A stretch of DNA of 36,412 nucleotides, from assembly GCF_902806285.1 (NCBI RefSeq), contig NZ_CADCWA010000194.1, positions 1 through 36,412 of the forward strand, in the 5' to 3' direction. The stretch's first letter is position 1, and the number at the start of each line of letters is the position of its first letter. Shown here in pieces: positions 24,806-32,983 of the stretch. Made by a program: the position numbers and the translations under genes. The DNA is from an uncultured Sphingomonas sp. (GTDB taxonomy: Bacteria; Pseudomonadota; Alphaproteobacteria; Sphingomonadales; Sphingomonadaceae). The notes beneath the pieces were generated by a model. It did no database searches, was not told the origin of the DNA, and worked only from the letters and a program-made list of their open reading frames with translations.

Positions 24806-25216
24806 ATGACGACCTTCACTCCCGACCAGTGGATCATTCTCGGGCTGGTCTTTGTGCTCGGCACGCTCATCGGCATGTGGCTGACCAGCGGCGGCCGCCG
24901 CAAGTGGAAGACCCGCTACAACGAGGAGGTCGAACGCCGCCGCACGCTGGAGCGCGAGGCCAAAGACCGCGAAACGCACTGGACGAGCCGCGAAAAGGAA
25001 TGGCGCGAGCAGGACAGCCTGCGCACTGCCGCGGGGCGGACCTCCGCTGGCGCGCCGCTCGCCGACCACCGCGACCCGCGTTATGTCGAAACGCGCGATG
25101 TCGATGCCTCGCACCGATCCGACCTGCGCGACCGCGACCACCCCCGCCACGACCTCGACCGCGATGGCGTTCCCGACCGTGACGATCGCCGCCCGCTGAA
25201 CGGAGGCCGTCGGTAA
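24806..25216 (+). CDS. Hypothetical single-pass membrane protein with a charged tail
   Basis: The 136-residue product starts MTTFTPDQWIILGLVFVLGT. One hydrophobic segment (about residues 9-26) is followed by a strongly charged cytoplasmic region: a helical KTRYNEEVERRRTLEREAKD, likely coiled coil, then an Asp/Arg-rich end (HRSDLRDRDHPRHDLDRDGV). GGGG lies about ten bases before the ATG. No known family was recognised. It is flanked by repeat elements on both sides. It could be transcribed from the tad operon, but the palindromes in between make an independent start more likely. Confidence 0.65.
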   Translation: MTTFTPDQWIILGLVFVLGTLIGMWLTSGGRRKWKTRYNEEVERRRTLEREAKDRETHWTSREKEWREQDSLRTAAGRTSAGAPLADHRDPRYVETRDVDASHRSDLRDRDHPRHDLDRDGVPDRDDRRPLNGGRR

Positions 25217-25223
25217 GAAGCTA

Positions 25224-25313
25224 GTGCTCCCGCGAAGGCGGGAGCCCAGTACTGGGCCCCTGCCTTGGGTCCCATCGAAGTATCACTTCGATGGGTGCCC
25301 TTCGCAGGGGCAC
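25224..25313. repeat. Composite palindromic element with a nested hairpin
   Basis: Unit 1 (25224-25250) has stem CTCCCGC/GCGGGAG around GAAG, then CCCAGT. Unit 2 is inverted and starts ACTGGGCCCC at 25251. Its stem is split by an extra segment containing an 11-bp perfect hairpin (25271-25281 and 25285-25295, loop ATC), flanked on both sides by CCTT. The outer ends GTGC and GCAC match the ends of the element in gcvPB. It ends six bases before the glyS stop codon. Confidence 0.85.
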
Positions 25314-25318
25314 GCAGC

Positions 25319-27535
25319 TCAGCCCTCGATCTTGGAGAAATCCGCCACCCGGTGCACCGCATCGCGGAAGCGCGCGAGGAGGTTCAGGCGCCGCGCGCGG
25401 ACCTGCGGCGCGGGGTCGTTGACCGTCACCTTGTCGAAGAAGGCGTCGATCGGCTCGCGCAGCGAAGCCAGTGCGGACATGGCCGCGCGGAAGTCCTCGG
25501 CCGCGATCGCCGCCTCGGCCCGCGGCTCCGCCTCGTCCAGCGCGGCGACCAGCGCCTGTTCCTCGGCCGGCGCATCGACCGGCGCAGCGGAGCCCTGAGC
25601 CATCTCCCGCACCGCTTCCGCGATCGCCGGCTCCTCGACCAGCACCAGCGGATCCTCCTCCCCCGTCTGCGGCATCGCCTGCTCGCCCGGCCCTGCCATC
25701 ACGCGGGGCAGCGACCAGTTCTCCTTCTTGAGAATGTTCGCCGCCCGCTTGTAGCCGGCGAGGAGGTTGGCGCCGTCCTCCGTCTCGACGAACGACTGCA
25801 GCGCCTCGGTTCGAGCAAGCAAGCGCACCAGATCATCCTCCCCGCCAAGCGCGAACACTGCGTCGATGAGGTCGTGGCGGACGCCGGCCTCACGCTGCTG
25901 AACCTTGAGGCGATCGGCGACGAAGGCAGTGAGTTCAGGGTAACTGCTTGCGGCACCCGTCTCGCTGAACAACCGCTGGATCGGAGCGCGCAGATCATTG
26001 TTCACGATCAAACTGATGAAGCCCAGTCCAGCTCGCCGAAGGGCGAAAGGATCCTTCGACCCGGTCGGCGGCATGCCAGCTGCGAAGAACCTAGCAAGCG
26101 TATCCAGCTTATCCGCCAGCGCCACGGCCACCGTCACCGGCGCGGTCGGCACCTCATCCCCCTGCCCGACCGGCTTGTAATGGTCGCGCACCGCATCCGC
26201 GACGGCCTTCGGCTCGCCCTGGCGCTCGGCGAGGTAGCCACCGATCAGGCCCTGCAACTCGGGGAACTCGCCGACCATGCCGGTGACGAGGTCGGCCTTG
26301 GCGAGGCGGGCGGCGCGCTCGGCCTGGTCGGCCAGCTCCGAGTTCCCCGGCGAACGCCGGGGTCCAGATTCCTTGAGCCGCTGGACCCCGGCGTTCGCCG
26401 GGGAGCTGCCAACAACACCCTGTTCCACCAGCCACCGCGCCAGCTTCGCCACCCGCTCGACCTTGTCGGCGACGGTGCCGAGCTTCTCGTGAAACAGGAC
26501 TCCGCCCAGCTTCGCCGCCTGCTCCTCCAGCGGGACCTTGAGGTCCTGTTCCCAGAAGAAGCGCGCATCCGCCAAGCGTGCCGCCAGCACCCGCTGGTTG
26601 CCCTCCACGATCGCCGCGCCGCCGTCGCTGGCGGCGATGTTGGCGGTGCAGATGAAGGCGTTGGCGAGCGCGCCTTCGTCGCCGCGAAGCACGAAATACT
26701 TCTGGTTGACCCGCGCGGTCAGCTGGATGACCTCGGGCGGGACATCGAGATAGTCGGCGTCGAACCGCCCGAGCAGCGGCTGGGGCCATTCGGTCAGCCC
26801 GGCGTTCTCCGCGACCAGTCCCTCGTCCTCGACCAGCTCCAGCCCGGCCTCCGCCGCCAGTGCGCGGGCACCGTCGCGGATGATCGCCGCCCGCTCGTCC
26901 TGGTCGACGATCACGTGGCAGGCGCGGAGCTTCTCGGCGTAGTCGCTGGAGCCGCCCAGGGTGATCGGGCCCGGGTGGTGGAAGCGATGCCCGACGGTGG
27001 TCGCGCCGCTCGCGATGCCGTCCACTTCTAGCCGAACGATCTCGTCGCCGAGCAGCGCGACGACCCCGTGCAGCGGCCGCACCCAGCGCAGGCTCGCGGT
27101 GCTCGCCGAGGCCTCGCCCCAGCGCATCGACTTGGGCCAGGGAAAGCCGCGGATAATGCGCTCGATGGCTGGCCCAAGCACCGCGGAAGTCGCCTGGCCC
27201 GGCCGGTCGATGGCCGCGAAAAGGACGCCGCCGCGGTCGACCAGCTGACTGAAGCTCAGGCTGTTTTTCCGCAGGAAGCCGTCAATAGCTTGCGACGGTG
27301 CGGACGCGCGCGGACCCTTGATCTCCTCGCTCACCGCAGCGGTCGCCACCGGCAGCCCGCGCGCGATCAGTGCCAGCCGCCGCGGCGTCGCAAAGGTCTC
27401 GATCGCCTCCGCCTGCAGGCCGGCCTTGTCCAGCTCCTCCGCGAACATCCGCGCCAGGCTGTTCCGCGCGCCGGCCTGCATCCGCGCCGGGATCTCTTCG
27501 GACAGGAGTTCAAGCAGGAAGTCGGCCGTGCTCAC
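25319..27535 (-). CDS. glyS: Glycyl-tRNA synthetase beta subunit, with in-frame palindromic insertion
   Basis: GlyS pairs with GlyQ to charge tRNA(Gly); the beta chain carries tRNA-binding and HD-like regions. The GTG at 27535 overlaps the glyQ stop (GTGA) and gives a proper start [20 protein letters not shown]. Family blocks are [52 protein letters not shown] and [20 protein letters not shown]. At 738 residues it is longer than the usual ~690. Part of the excess is residues about 378-398 ([26 protein letters not shown]), encoded by the palindrome at 26344-26404. The insertion lies just before [20 protein letters not shown], in the loop that precedes the conserved helix. The frame is open and the enzyme is presumably active, as it is essential. 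Confidence 0.95.
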   Translation of the reverse strand: MSTADFLLELLSEEIPARMQAGARNSLARMFAEELDKAGLQAEAIETFATPRRLALIARGLPVATAAVSEEIKGPRASAPSQAIDGFLRKNSLSFSQLVDRGGVLFAAIDRPGQATSAVLGPAIERIIRGFPWPKSMRWGEASASTASLRWVRPLHGVVALLGDEIVRLEVDGIASGATTVGHRFHHPGPITLGGSSDYAEKLRACHVIVDQDERAAIIRDGARALAAEAGLELVEDEGLVAENAGLTEWPQPLLGRFDADYLDVPPEVIQLTARVNQKYFVLRGDEGALANAFICTANIAASDGGAAIVEGNQRVLAARLADARFFWEQDLKVPLEEQAAKLGGVLFHEKLGTVADKVERVAKLARWLVEQGVVGSSPANAGVQRLKESGPRRSPGNSELADQAERAARLAKADLVTGMVGEFPELQGLIGGYLAERQGEPKAVADAVRDHYKPVGQGDEVPTAPVTVAVALADKLDTLARFFAAGMPPTGSKDPFALRRAGLGFISLIVNNDLRAPIQRLFSETGAASSYPELTAFVADRLKVQQREAGVRHDLIDAVFALGGEDDLVRLLARTEALQSFVETEDGANLLAGYKRAANILKKENWSLPRVMAGPGEQAMPQTGEEDPLVLVEEPAIAEAVREMAQGSAAPVDAPAEEQALVAALDEAEPRAEAAIAAEDFRAAMSALASLREPIDAFFDKVTVNDPAPQVRARRLNLLARFRDAVHRVADFSKIEG
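26344..26404. repeat. Perfect 24-bp inverted repeat inside glyS
   Basis: Arms at 26344-26367 and 26381-26404 are exact reverse complements around a 13-base centre. Each arm also folds on itself: CCCCGGC/GCCGGGG with loop GAAC on the left (26345-26362) and GTTC on the right (26386-26403), followed or preceded by the TCCAG/CTGGA joint. Perfect arms imply recent insertion or ongoing gene conversion. Confidence 0.93.
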
Positions 27536-28401
27536 GCCGCGAAGCCCCGGCACTCCATCCACTTCGCACACGCCGCCTTTGCCAGGTCCCGCACCCGGCC
27601 GATGTACGCCTGCCGCTCAGCGACCGAGATCACCCCGCGCGCCTGTAGCGTGTTGAAGATGTGGCTCGCCCGGATCGCCTGCTCGTACGCCGGGATCGCC
27701 AGCCCCGCGCCCAGCGAGTTCTCCGCCTCCGCCGCCGCCTTGCGGAAGCCGTCGAACAGCGCCTCGGTACCCGCCACCTCGAAGTTCCAGGCCGACATCT
27801 GCCGCTCGTTCTCGCGGAACACGTCCCCGTAGCTCACGCCCGCGTTGTTGAATGCCAAGTCGAACACATTGTCCACGCTCTGGATGTACATCGCCAGCCG
27901 CTCCAGCCCGTAGGTCAGCTCGCCCGCGACCGGGAGGCAGTCGAACCCGCCGACCTGCTGGAAATAGGTGAACTGCGTCACCTCCATCCCGTCGCACCAC
28001 ACCTCCCAGCCCAGCCCCCAGGCGCCCAGCGTCGGGCTTTCCCAGTCGTCCTCGACGAAGCGGATGTCGTGGCGGAGCGGATCGATCCCGATCGCGTCGA
28101 GCGACCCCAGGTAGAGCGCCTGCAGGTCGGGCGGGCTCGGCTTCAGCATCACCTGATACTGGTAATAATGGCCCAGCCGGTTGGGATTCTCGCCGTAGCG
28201 CCCGTCGGTCGGCCGCCGGCAGGGCTGGACGTAGGCGCACTTCCACGGCTCGGGCCCGAGCGCGCGCAGCACGGTCGCCGGGTGAAAGGTCCCCGCCCCC
28301 ATCTCCATGTCGTAGGGCTGCAGGATCAGGCAGCCGCGGTCGGACCAATAATGGTGCAGGGTGAGGATCAGGTCCTGGAAGCTTGGGGCCGGGCTGGTCA
28401 C
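27532..28401 (-). CDS. glyQ: Glycyl-tRNA synthetase alpha subunit
   Basis: GlyQ holds the class II catalytic core of the bacterial heterotetrameric enzyme. I chose the GTG at 28401 (289 residues, [20 protein letters not shown]); the longer frame to 28461 adds 20 Arg/Pro-rich residues without family support. Class II and family signatures: [60 protein letters not shown] and [20 protein letters not shown]. The length is typical. It is divergent from the TraB/GumN gene. The glyS start overlaps its stop, ensuring matched subunit synthesis. Confidence 0.96.
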   Translation of the reverse strand: MTSPAPSFQDLILTLHHYWSDRGCLILQPYDMEMGAGTFHPATVLRALGPEPWKCAYVQPCRRPTDGRYGENPNRLGHYYQYQVMLKPSPPDLQALYLGSLDAIGIDPLRHDIRFVEDDWESPTLGAWGLGWEVWCDGMEVTQFTYFQQVGGFDCLPVAGELTYGLERLAMYIQSVDNVFDLAFNNAGVSYGDVFRENERQMSAWNFEVAGTEALFDGFRKAAAEAENSLGAGLAIPAYEQAIRASHIFNTLQARGVISVAERQAYIGRVRDLAKAACAKWMECRGFAA

Positions 28402-28501
28402 GGGCGCGGGCTTTGGCACCTGCCTCCGCGGTCGGCAAGTGGACCGAAGCGGTACGCGCACCTACATCCGCTGTTAACCGAGGCGAGGGCAAGGCGGACG
28501 G

Positions 28502-29413
28502 ATGATCTTCAAGCATCGGCTCAAGCGGGGGCTCGCGGCCCTCGGCATCGCGACTCTGGCGGCGGGCTGCGGCAGCGCTGCCCCGGTTCAGCGCACGGCC
28601 GCGGCCCCACGCCCGGCGTTGTGGCAGGTCAAGGACCGCGACACGACGATCTACCTGTTCGGCACCATCCACCTGCTGCCCAGGGGCTACCAGTGGCGCA
28701 CGCCCAAGCTGGACGCCGCGGTGGCGCGCTCCAACGGGCTGGTGGTGGAGACCATCATCGACGCCAAGAACCCGGCCGAGCTGATGGGCGTCATGATGCG
28801 GCTGGGCATGAGCCCCAACCTGCCGCCGCTGGTGAACCGCGTGCCCGTCGACAAGCGGGCGGCGCTGCAGGCGGCGATCGCGCGCTCGGGCGTGCCCGCC
28901 GCGGCCTACGACCGGCTGGAGACCTGGGCCGCCGCCTTTACCCTGATCGGAACCCAGTTCCGCTCGATCGGCCTGCATGGCGACGAAGGGGTGGAGACCA
29001 CCCTCAAGCAGGCCTTCACCGCCGCGGGCAAGCCGGTCGGCCAGCTCGAGACCAACGCCGAGCAGCTCGGCTTCTTCGACACCATGCCGGAGGAGGCACA
29101 GCGCGCGCTGCTGATCGCCTCGCTCGACCAGCCGGACAAGGTCCGTGACCAGTTCAACGACATGCTGGCGGCCTGGGCCCGCGGCGACGTCCAGGCGATC
29201 GCCCGCACCTTCAACGACGACATGGCGGGGTCGAGCGCGCTGAGCGAAGCGCTGCTGCGCCGCCGCAACGCCAATTGGGCGCGCTGGATCGAGGGGCGCA
29301 TGGCGCAGCCCGGTTCCGTGCTGGTCGCGGTGGGCGCGGGACACCTGGCCGGGAACAGCTCGGTCCAGGCCATGCTGCAGCAGCGCGGCCTCAAGGTCAC
29401 CCGGGTCCAATAG
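28502..29413 (+). CDS. TraB/GumN-family lipoprotein
   Basis: The 303-residue product has a lipoprotein signal (ALGIATLAAGC, lipid Cys23) followed by a TraB/GumN domain. The family is marked by TIYLFGTIHLLPRGYQW near residue 50 and VAVGAGHLAGNSSVQAMLQQ near residue 275, which hold the conserved GxxH and GxxH/L motifs; the family is thought to be related to metallopeptidase-like Tiki folds. The middle (ETWAAAFTLIGTQFRSIGLH, GVETTLKQAF, GQLETNAEQLGFFDTM) is also typical. Its physiological role is unknown. It is divergent from glyQ. Confidence 0.88.
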   Translation: MIFKHRLKRGLAALGIATLAAGCGSAAPVQRTAAAPRPALWQVKDRDTTIYLFGTIHLLPRGYQWRTPKLDAAVARSNGLVVETIIDAKNPAELMGVMMRLGMSPNLPPLVNRVPVDKRAALQAAIARSGVPAAAYDRLETWAAAFTLIGTQFRSIGLHGDEGVETTLKQAFTAAGKPVGQLETNAEQLGFFDTMPEEAQRALLIASLDQPDKVRDQFNDMLAAWARGDVQAIARTFNDDMAGSSALSEALLRRRNANWARWIEGRMAQPGSVLVAVGAGHLAGNSSVQAMLQQRGLKVTRVQ

Positions 29414-29606
29414 CCCGCCCGGACTTGGCGCGGCGGCTCTTGCCGCGTGCTCGGCTAAGGCAGCTTAGCGCCCAATGCAGACGTTGCGGACAGCTGCGCC
29501 CAGACCTGTAAGCGGACGCCCGAGTCAAGCGATACAAGAACAGGGTTTAGGGCAGATCGGCGAGCATGGAATACCAACGTGGAATTTTTTGATTGGCGCT
29601 CGAAAC

Positions 29607-29981
29607 TCAGACGTTCTGTGCTCCAGCGCAGAGTGCAGTCCAGTTCTCAAACTTCCCGGGTTGGGAACGTGGATCGGCCTGGTGAGCATCACCAAAAATG
29701 AAAAATGTTAGCGGATCGCCGTGAGCGGCGAATTGCTGAGGTCGGATTGGGGCTGCAGCGCCATCCTCGCTGCTGACGGAGCCACAGTAAATTAGTTTGC
29801 CGTCGGATTCCCGTCCGGTCCATACAGCCGCCTTTAGCGGCACGTCCTCGCGCAAGCTTAGTTCCTGCCGCGCGTGTTCGATGGCAGCCTTCTCGATCTC
29901 TCGGGTCGATAAGCTTACGCCTCCGCAGGCGCCAAGGCTGAAGTAAGTCGCCAAGACAACTATGTTTAGTCCGGTACGCAC
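29607..29981 (-). CDS. Hypothetical lipoprotein
   Basis: The 124-residue product starts at a GTG (29981) with AGGAG about nine bases upstream. It begins MRTGLNIVVLATYFSLGAC, a signal with a lipobox (L-G-A-C, lipid Cys19). The mature part has two further cysteines (LIYCGSVSS and the C-terminal TALCAGAQ) that could form a disulphide. No family is recognised. The local sequence is visibly less GC-rich than the left two-thirds of the window, which may mean a later arrival. Confidence 0.7.
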   Translation of the reverse strand: MRTGLNIVVLATYFSLGACGGVSLSTREIEKAAIEHARQELSLREDVPLKAAVWTGRESDGKLIYCGSVSSEDGAAAPIRPQQFAAHGDPLTFFIFGDAHQADPRSQPGKFENWTALCAGAQNV

Positions 29982-30028
29982 GATCTCTTCTCCTGTGATC
30001 CGTCAAAGCCGCGACGATATTTTGCAAC

Positions 30029-30623
30029 TTATGCTTGCCGATCCTCACTTGGGTTGCCTGGTCCGGCCACCCTGCGCAGCAGGGCGGCGGCTGCCAGTGC
30101 GCCGGCGGTGTCCATCACAAGGTCGATGATGGTGTCGCGCAGATCGCCCATGATCCCGATCGCCCACTCGAAGCCTTCCCAAGCAACGCCGATCATTAGC
30201 CCGGTCGCCGCTGCCTTCCAGAGCAGCCCGCTTAGATGTGGCCGTTGCTTCAGTACGAACCAACCGCCAGCAGCCATGCCTGCAAAAGCGGTAAAGCCAT
30301 GGACAGTCTCATCAAAGGGCGTCCGCTCATGCCAGAGCGCCTGAAGATAACCAGCCGTGTTCACGGTCGCAGCAAGGGTAAGCAGCAGACCGAAAAAAGG
30401 GAGGGAGAGCGGTGCGGAACATGAGCGCGCCAACACCGAGCAATGCGCATACAACCCACGCAGCGACCGTGGCCCAGTGCGTGTGCATCATTGCGACGAC
30501 GCCGGCGACTGCAACCGCGAGGGCGAGGATAACGTTACCTGCAACCCAAAGCGGATGGTTAAGCCAGTCCGGCGAAGCTTGGGCGGGGTCCGGTTCCATG
30601 ATGGAGGCGAACTGGCTTGGCAT
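30029..30623 (-). pseudogene. Frameshifted four- to five-helix membrane protein (DUF2238/VanZ-like)
   Basis: Two overlapping frames look like one gene. The first half (from ATG 30623) reads WVAGNVILALAVAVAGVVAM, then WVVCALLGVGALMFRTALPP and stops being membrane-like. The second half, in the next frame, reads LPFFGLLLTLAATVNTAGYL, PFDETVHGFTAFAGMAAGGW and GVAWEGFEWAIGIMGDLRDT, then LVMDTAGALAAAALLRR. Removing one T from the six-T run (six A at 30393-30398 on the plus strand) restores a continuous protein of about 190 residues. It resembles DUF2238-like inner-membrane proteins. The disruption could be a true mutation, a sequencing error in the homopolymer, or a frameshift site. It follows the L,D-transpeptidase gene. 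Confidence 0.7.
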
Positions 30624-30648
30624 TGCTGAGGTTCCGGTCCGGCGAACC

Positions 30649-31587
30649 CTACAGGAAAGCTACCGTGGCACCCTTCTCGACTGCGCCCCCTAACTCGGCG
30701 GCATCCCAATTGGTTAGGCGAACGCAGCCGTGGCTGGCAGCCTTCCCGATCAGCCGCGGATCGGGCGAGCCGTGGATGCCATAGCCTTCCCTGCTCAGGT
30801 CGATCCAGGTTCCGCCAACGCGATTGTTAGGACCTGCAGCGATCGTGAGTCGCTTGTCCGGTCCCCATTCGCGCCCGGACGGGTCGAAGTGGTAGGTCGG
30901 CGCAGGGGCCACGGCGCGCACCGTCATGGTGCCGCTGGGAGAGGGGAAAGTATCGCTGCCGATCGTACCGGGATAGCTTGCCAGCAGCTTTCCGCTTCCA
31001 TCGTAGGCGCGCACCTCTGAGGTGCTCTTGTCTACCTCAATACGCGCAACCTTGCTTCCGAGCTCGTCCTTGCCGGGGCGGACGACTTTGATGCTCTCGC
31101 CGACGACGAACTCCGCGCCGGGGTTATGGTGTTCCAAGAGAGCCTGGCTCATGTGGTACTTCTCAGCGAGCGCTTCGGCTGCGCTTCCATAGCCCAAGTG
31201 ATCCAGTGCGACGTGCGCTTCCATCCCTGCGGGAACGTCAACAAGTTTATCGATGTCAGCCTCGAGGATGACATAGTCAGTTAGGAGTGGCTCTGTTGTT
31301 GATGAGCGCAGCCGTGTCATGACTTTCGCGTCCAGCTTACCATCGACTGGAAGGCCGCTCGCCTGTTCAAACGCCCTTAACGCTCGAGACGTGTTGGCAC
31401 CCGCTTTGCCATCGATGACGCCGGGGGAATGGCGCGCCCGATCCAGGAGGATCTGGGCTTCCAGCATCTGCGAGGCGCCTGTCTGAGCAAGCCCCGGGGA
31501 GAGAGGCAAGAAGCAAAGCAGCGCGGCGGGAAAAATTAGATGTGGCAAGCGGGGCAAGAATGATCTCCCAATCAAGGCTTTCCTCAT
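30649..31587 (-). CDS. L,D-transpeptidase (YkuD family)
   Basis: L,D-transpeptidases make 3-3 peptidoglycan crosslinks or attach proteins to the wall. The 312-residue product from ATG 31587 starts MRKALIGRSFLPRLPHLIFP with a signal sequence ending near GLAQ. A peptidoglycan-binding-1-like region (IDGKAGANTSRALRAFEQAS) and a LysM-like stretch (MSQALLEHHNPGAEFVVGES) precede the YkuD domain. The catalytic triad region is YGIHGSPDP (His272) and SHGCVRLTNWD (Cys288). The longer frame to 31644 overlaps the upstream DUF2254 gene and adds no signal features, so it was not used. Confidence 0.93.
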   Translation of the reverse strand: MRKALIGRSFLPRLPHLIFPAALLCFLPLSPGLAQTGASQMLEAQILLDRARHSPGVIDGKAGANTSRALRAFEQASGLPVDGKLDAKVMTRLRSSTTEPLLTDYVILEADIDKLVDVPAGMEAHVALDHLGYGSAAEALAEKYHMSQALLEHHNPGAEFVVGESIKVVRPGKDELGSKVARIEVDKSTSEVRAYDGSGKLLASYPGTIGSDTFPSPSGTMTVRAVAPAPTYHFDPSGREWGPDKRLTIAAGPNNRVGGTWIDLSREGYGIHGSPDPRLIGKAASHGCVRLTNWDAAELGGAVEKGATVAFL

Positions 31588-31627
31588 CAACGACTTGCTA
31601 ACCGAACCGTTCTGAGTTGCTCCTCGA

Positions 31628-32983
31628 TTAGGCGCTCCCGCCAAGCCAGTCCGTCTGCGCCGCGTCGATCTTCCTTATCCCGCGAGCAAGCAGGGCCTGC
31701 AGCTCTGATGCTCGCTGGTCGACCTTCCGGGCATTAGGACCCTCCAGGGAAGCTGCAGCCTGCTCGCCAAAGAGGGTTGCCTCTTCTTGCAGGACGTTGA
31801 TTTGGTCAGGCGTTCGACAGGACGCTGCGAGCTCGCCCACGACACGGAGCCAGTGAAGGGCAGCGATTACATCAGCCGAGGCGTACTGGCGCAGCCTTCC
31901 AAAGCCTTGATCCACGAAGAAGGCGAAACTGTCGGGGTCGGCAATCAAGCGAGCCACGCCCGTGTCGTCTTGCCTGGCCGACTGCGGCATTTCGCGAGTG
32001 GCGAACTCAGTGCCGCCTGCGCCAAGCCAATCAAGGCAAGTGACGGCTGTCATCGGGTCGTTCACGCCCGGCGAAAGAGCGCGGGCGGCGATCTCCACCA
32101 GTTCGCTGACCAGAAACATGAGGTCATGTTCGGGCGTGCGCTTGTTACCGACGGTGAAACAGTCTTGCAGCGCCTCCGTTCGCTGGTCGCTCCAATGCCC
32201 GGGTGGAGCAATGTCGGCGAGTCCTCGGCCGTACATCACGAAGTCGCCGGGCCGGTAGCGCAGCCGGACAAGCACGTCCGCCTTGCGCGCGATGGTCAGC
32301 AGACCATCATGATCGATGGACTGAATGTATCCGGTCGCCGCAGCTGGCACAGAGACGGATTGGAGCAGCGTTGGCACACCTCTGGCCAGACCTTCGTCAT
32401 CGTTGCTGCCGATCATGGCGGGAAAGTGAGACTTGGCATCGCGCACCAGCTGCTCGCCGATGCGAGCAACCACGTTGTTGATGTGGATGCTTTGCGGTAC
32501 GTGGTGGATGAAGTAGATCAACACGCCAATCGAGCAGACAGCCAGGAGCATGGCAACGATCACCGCATACTGCGGCACAAAGTCATCCTCCCCCCCACGG
32601 ATGGTACGAAGCACCATTAGGCAGTAGAGGAAGGTCGCAATCAAAGTGCCGAGCGTGATCGTGTTGCCGCGATCGCTCATGAAGTTGGTAAGCACGCGCG
32701 GTCCGTACTGGCTGGACGCGTAGGACAGGGCGACGATGGTAATGGAGAAGACCACGCCGGCAACCGTGATCATTGAGCCCGCGATGGTCGACAGGACCTC
32801 GCGGGCGCCATCCGCCCTGATCTGCTGATACCAGCTCACCCCCTTGATCCAGCTCGAGCCCAGGCGAACGTCGACCCAGATCATCAGCGCGCCCAGCAGA
32901 ATGGCGAGCAGCGCCATGATGCTGGGAATGAACCAGTAGCTGGAGCGGATCGCCTGAAGGCGTGCGCCGACGCCGCCGTTCAT
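31628..32983 (-). CDS. DUF2254 membrane protein
   Basis: The 451-residue product starts MNGGVGARLQAIRSSYWFIP and matches the DUF2254 family of predicted membrane proteins. Four membrane segments lie in the first 190 residues (FIPSIMALLAILLGALMIWV; AGSMITVAGVVFSITIVALS; TLGTLIATFLYCLMVLRTI; AVIVAMLLAVCSIGVLIYFI). A large cytoplasmic domain follows (PAAATGYIQSIDHDGLL; GVNDPMTAVTCLDWLGAGG). SYASSQYGPRVLTNFMSDRG is a family signature. Its function is unknown. The ATG overlaps the mscS stop (ATGA), so the two are translated together. Confidence 0.9.
   Translation of the reverse strand: MNGGVGARLQAIRSSYWFIPSIMALLAILLGALMIWVDVRLGSSWIKGVSWYQQIRADGAREVLSTIAGSMITVAGVVFSITIVALSYASSQYGPRVLTNFMSDRGNTITLGTLIATFLYCLMVLRTIRGGEDDFVPQYAVIVAMLLAVCSIGVLIYFIHHVPQSIHINNVVARIGEQLVRDAKSHFPAMIGSNDDEGLARGVPTLLQSVSVPAAATGYIQSIDHDGLLTIARKADVLVRLRYRPGDFVMYGRGLADIAPPGHWSDQRTEALQDCFTVGNKRTPEHDLMFLVSELVEIAARALSPGVNDPMTAVTCLDWLGAGGTEFATREMPQSARQDDTGVARLIADPDSFAFFVDQGFGRLRQYASADVIAALHWLRVVGELAASCRTPDQINVLQEEATLFGEQAAASLEGPNARKVDQRASELQALLARGIRKIDAAQTDWLGGSA

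Noticed and set aside
27617-29410. Long minus-strand frame covering glyQ and the TraB/GumN gene
   Set aside because: It runs antisense or out of frame through two recognised genes and has low-complexity composition.
29414-29606. Searched for a tRNA, small RNA or further gene after the TraB/GumN gene
   Set aside because: No cloverleaf, CCA-adjacent acceptor or strong terminator with T-run could be found; only a weak CGCGGC/GCCGCG hairpin.
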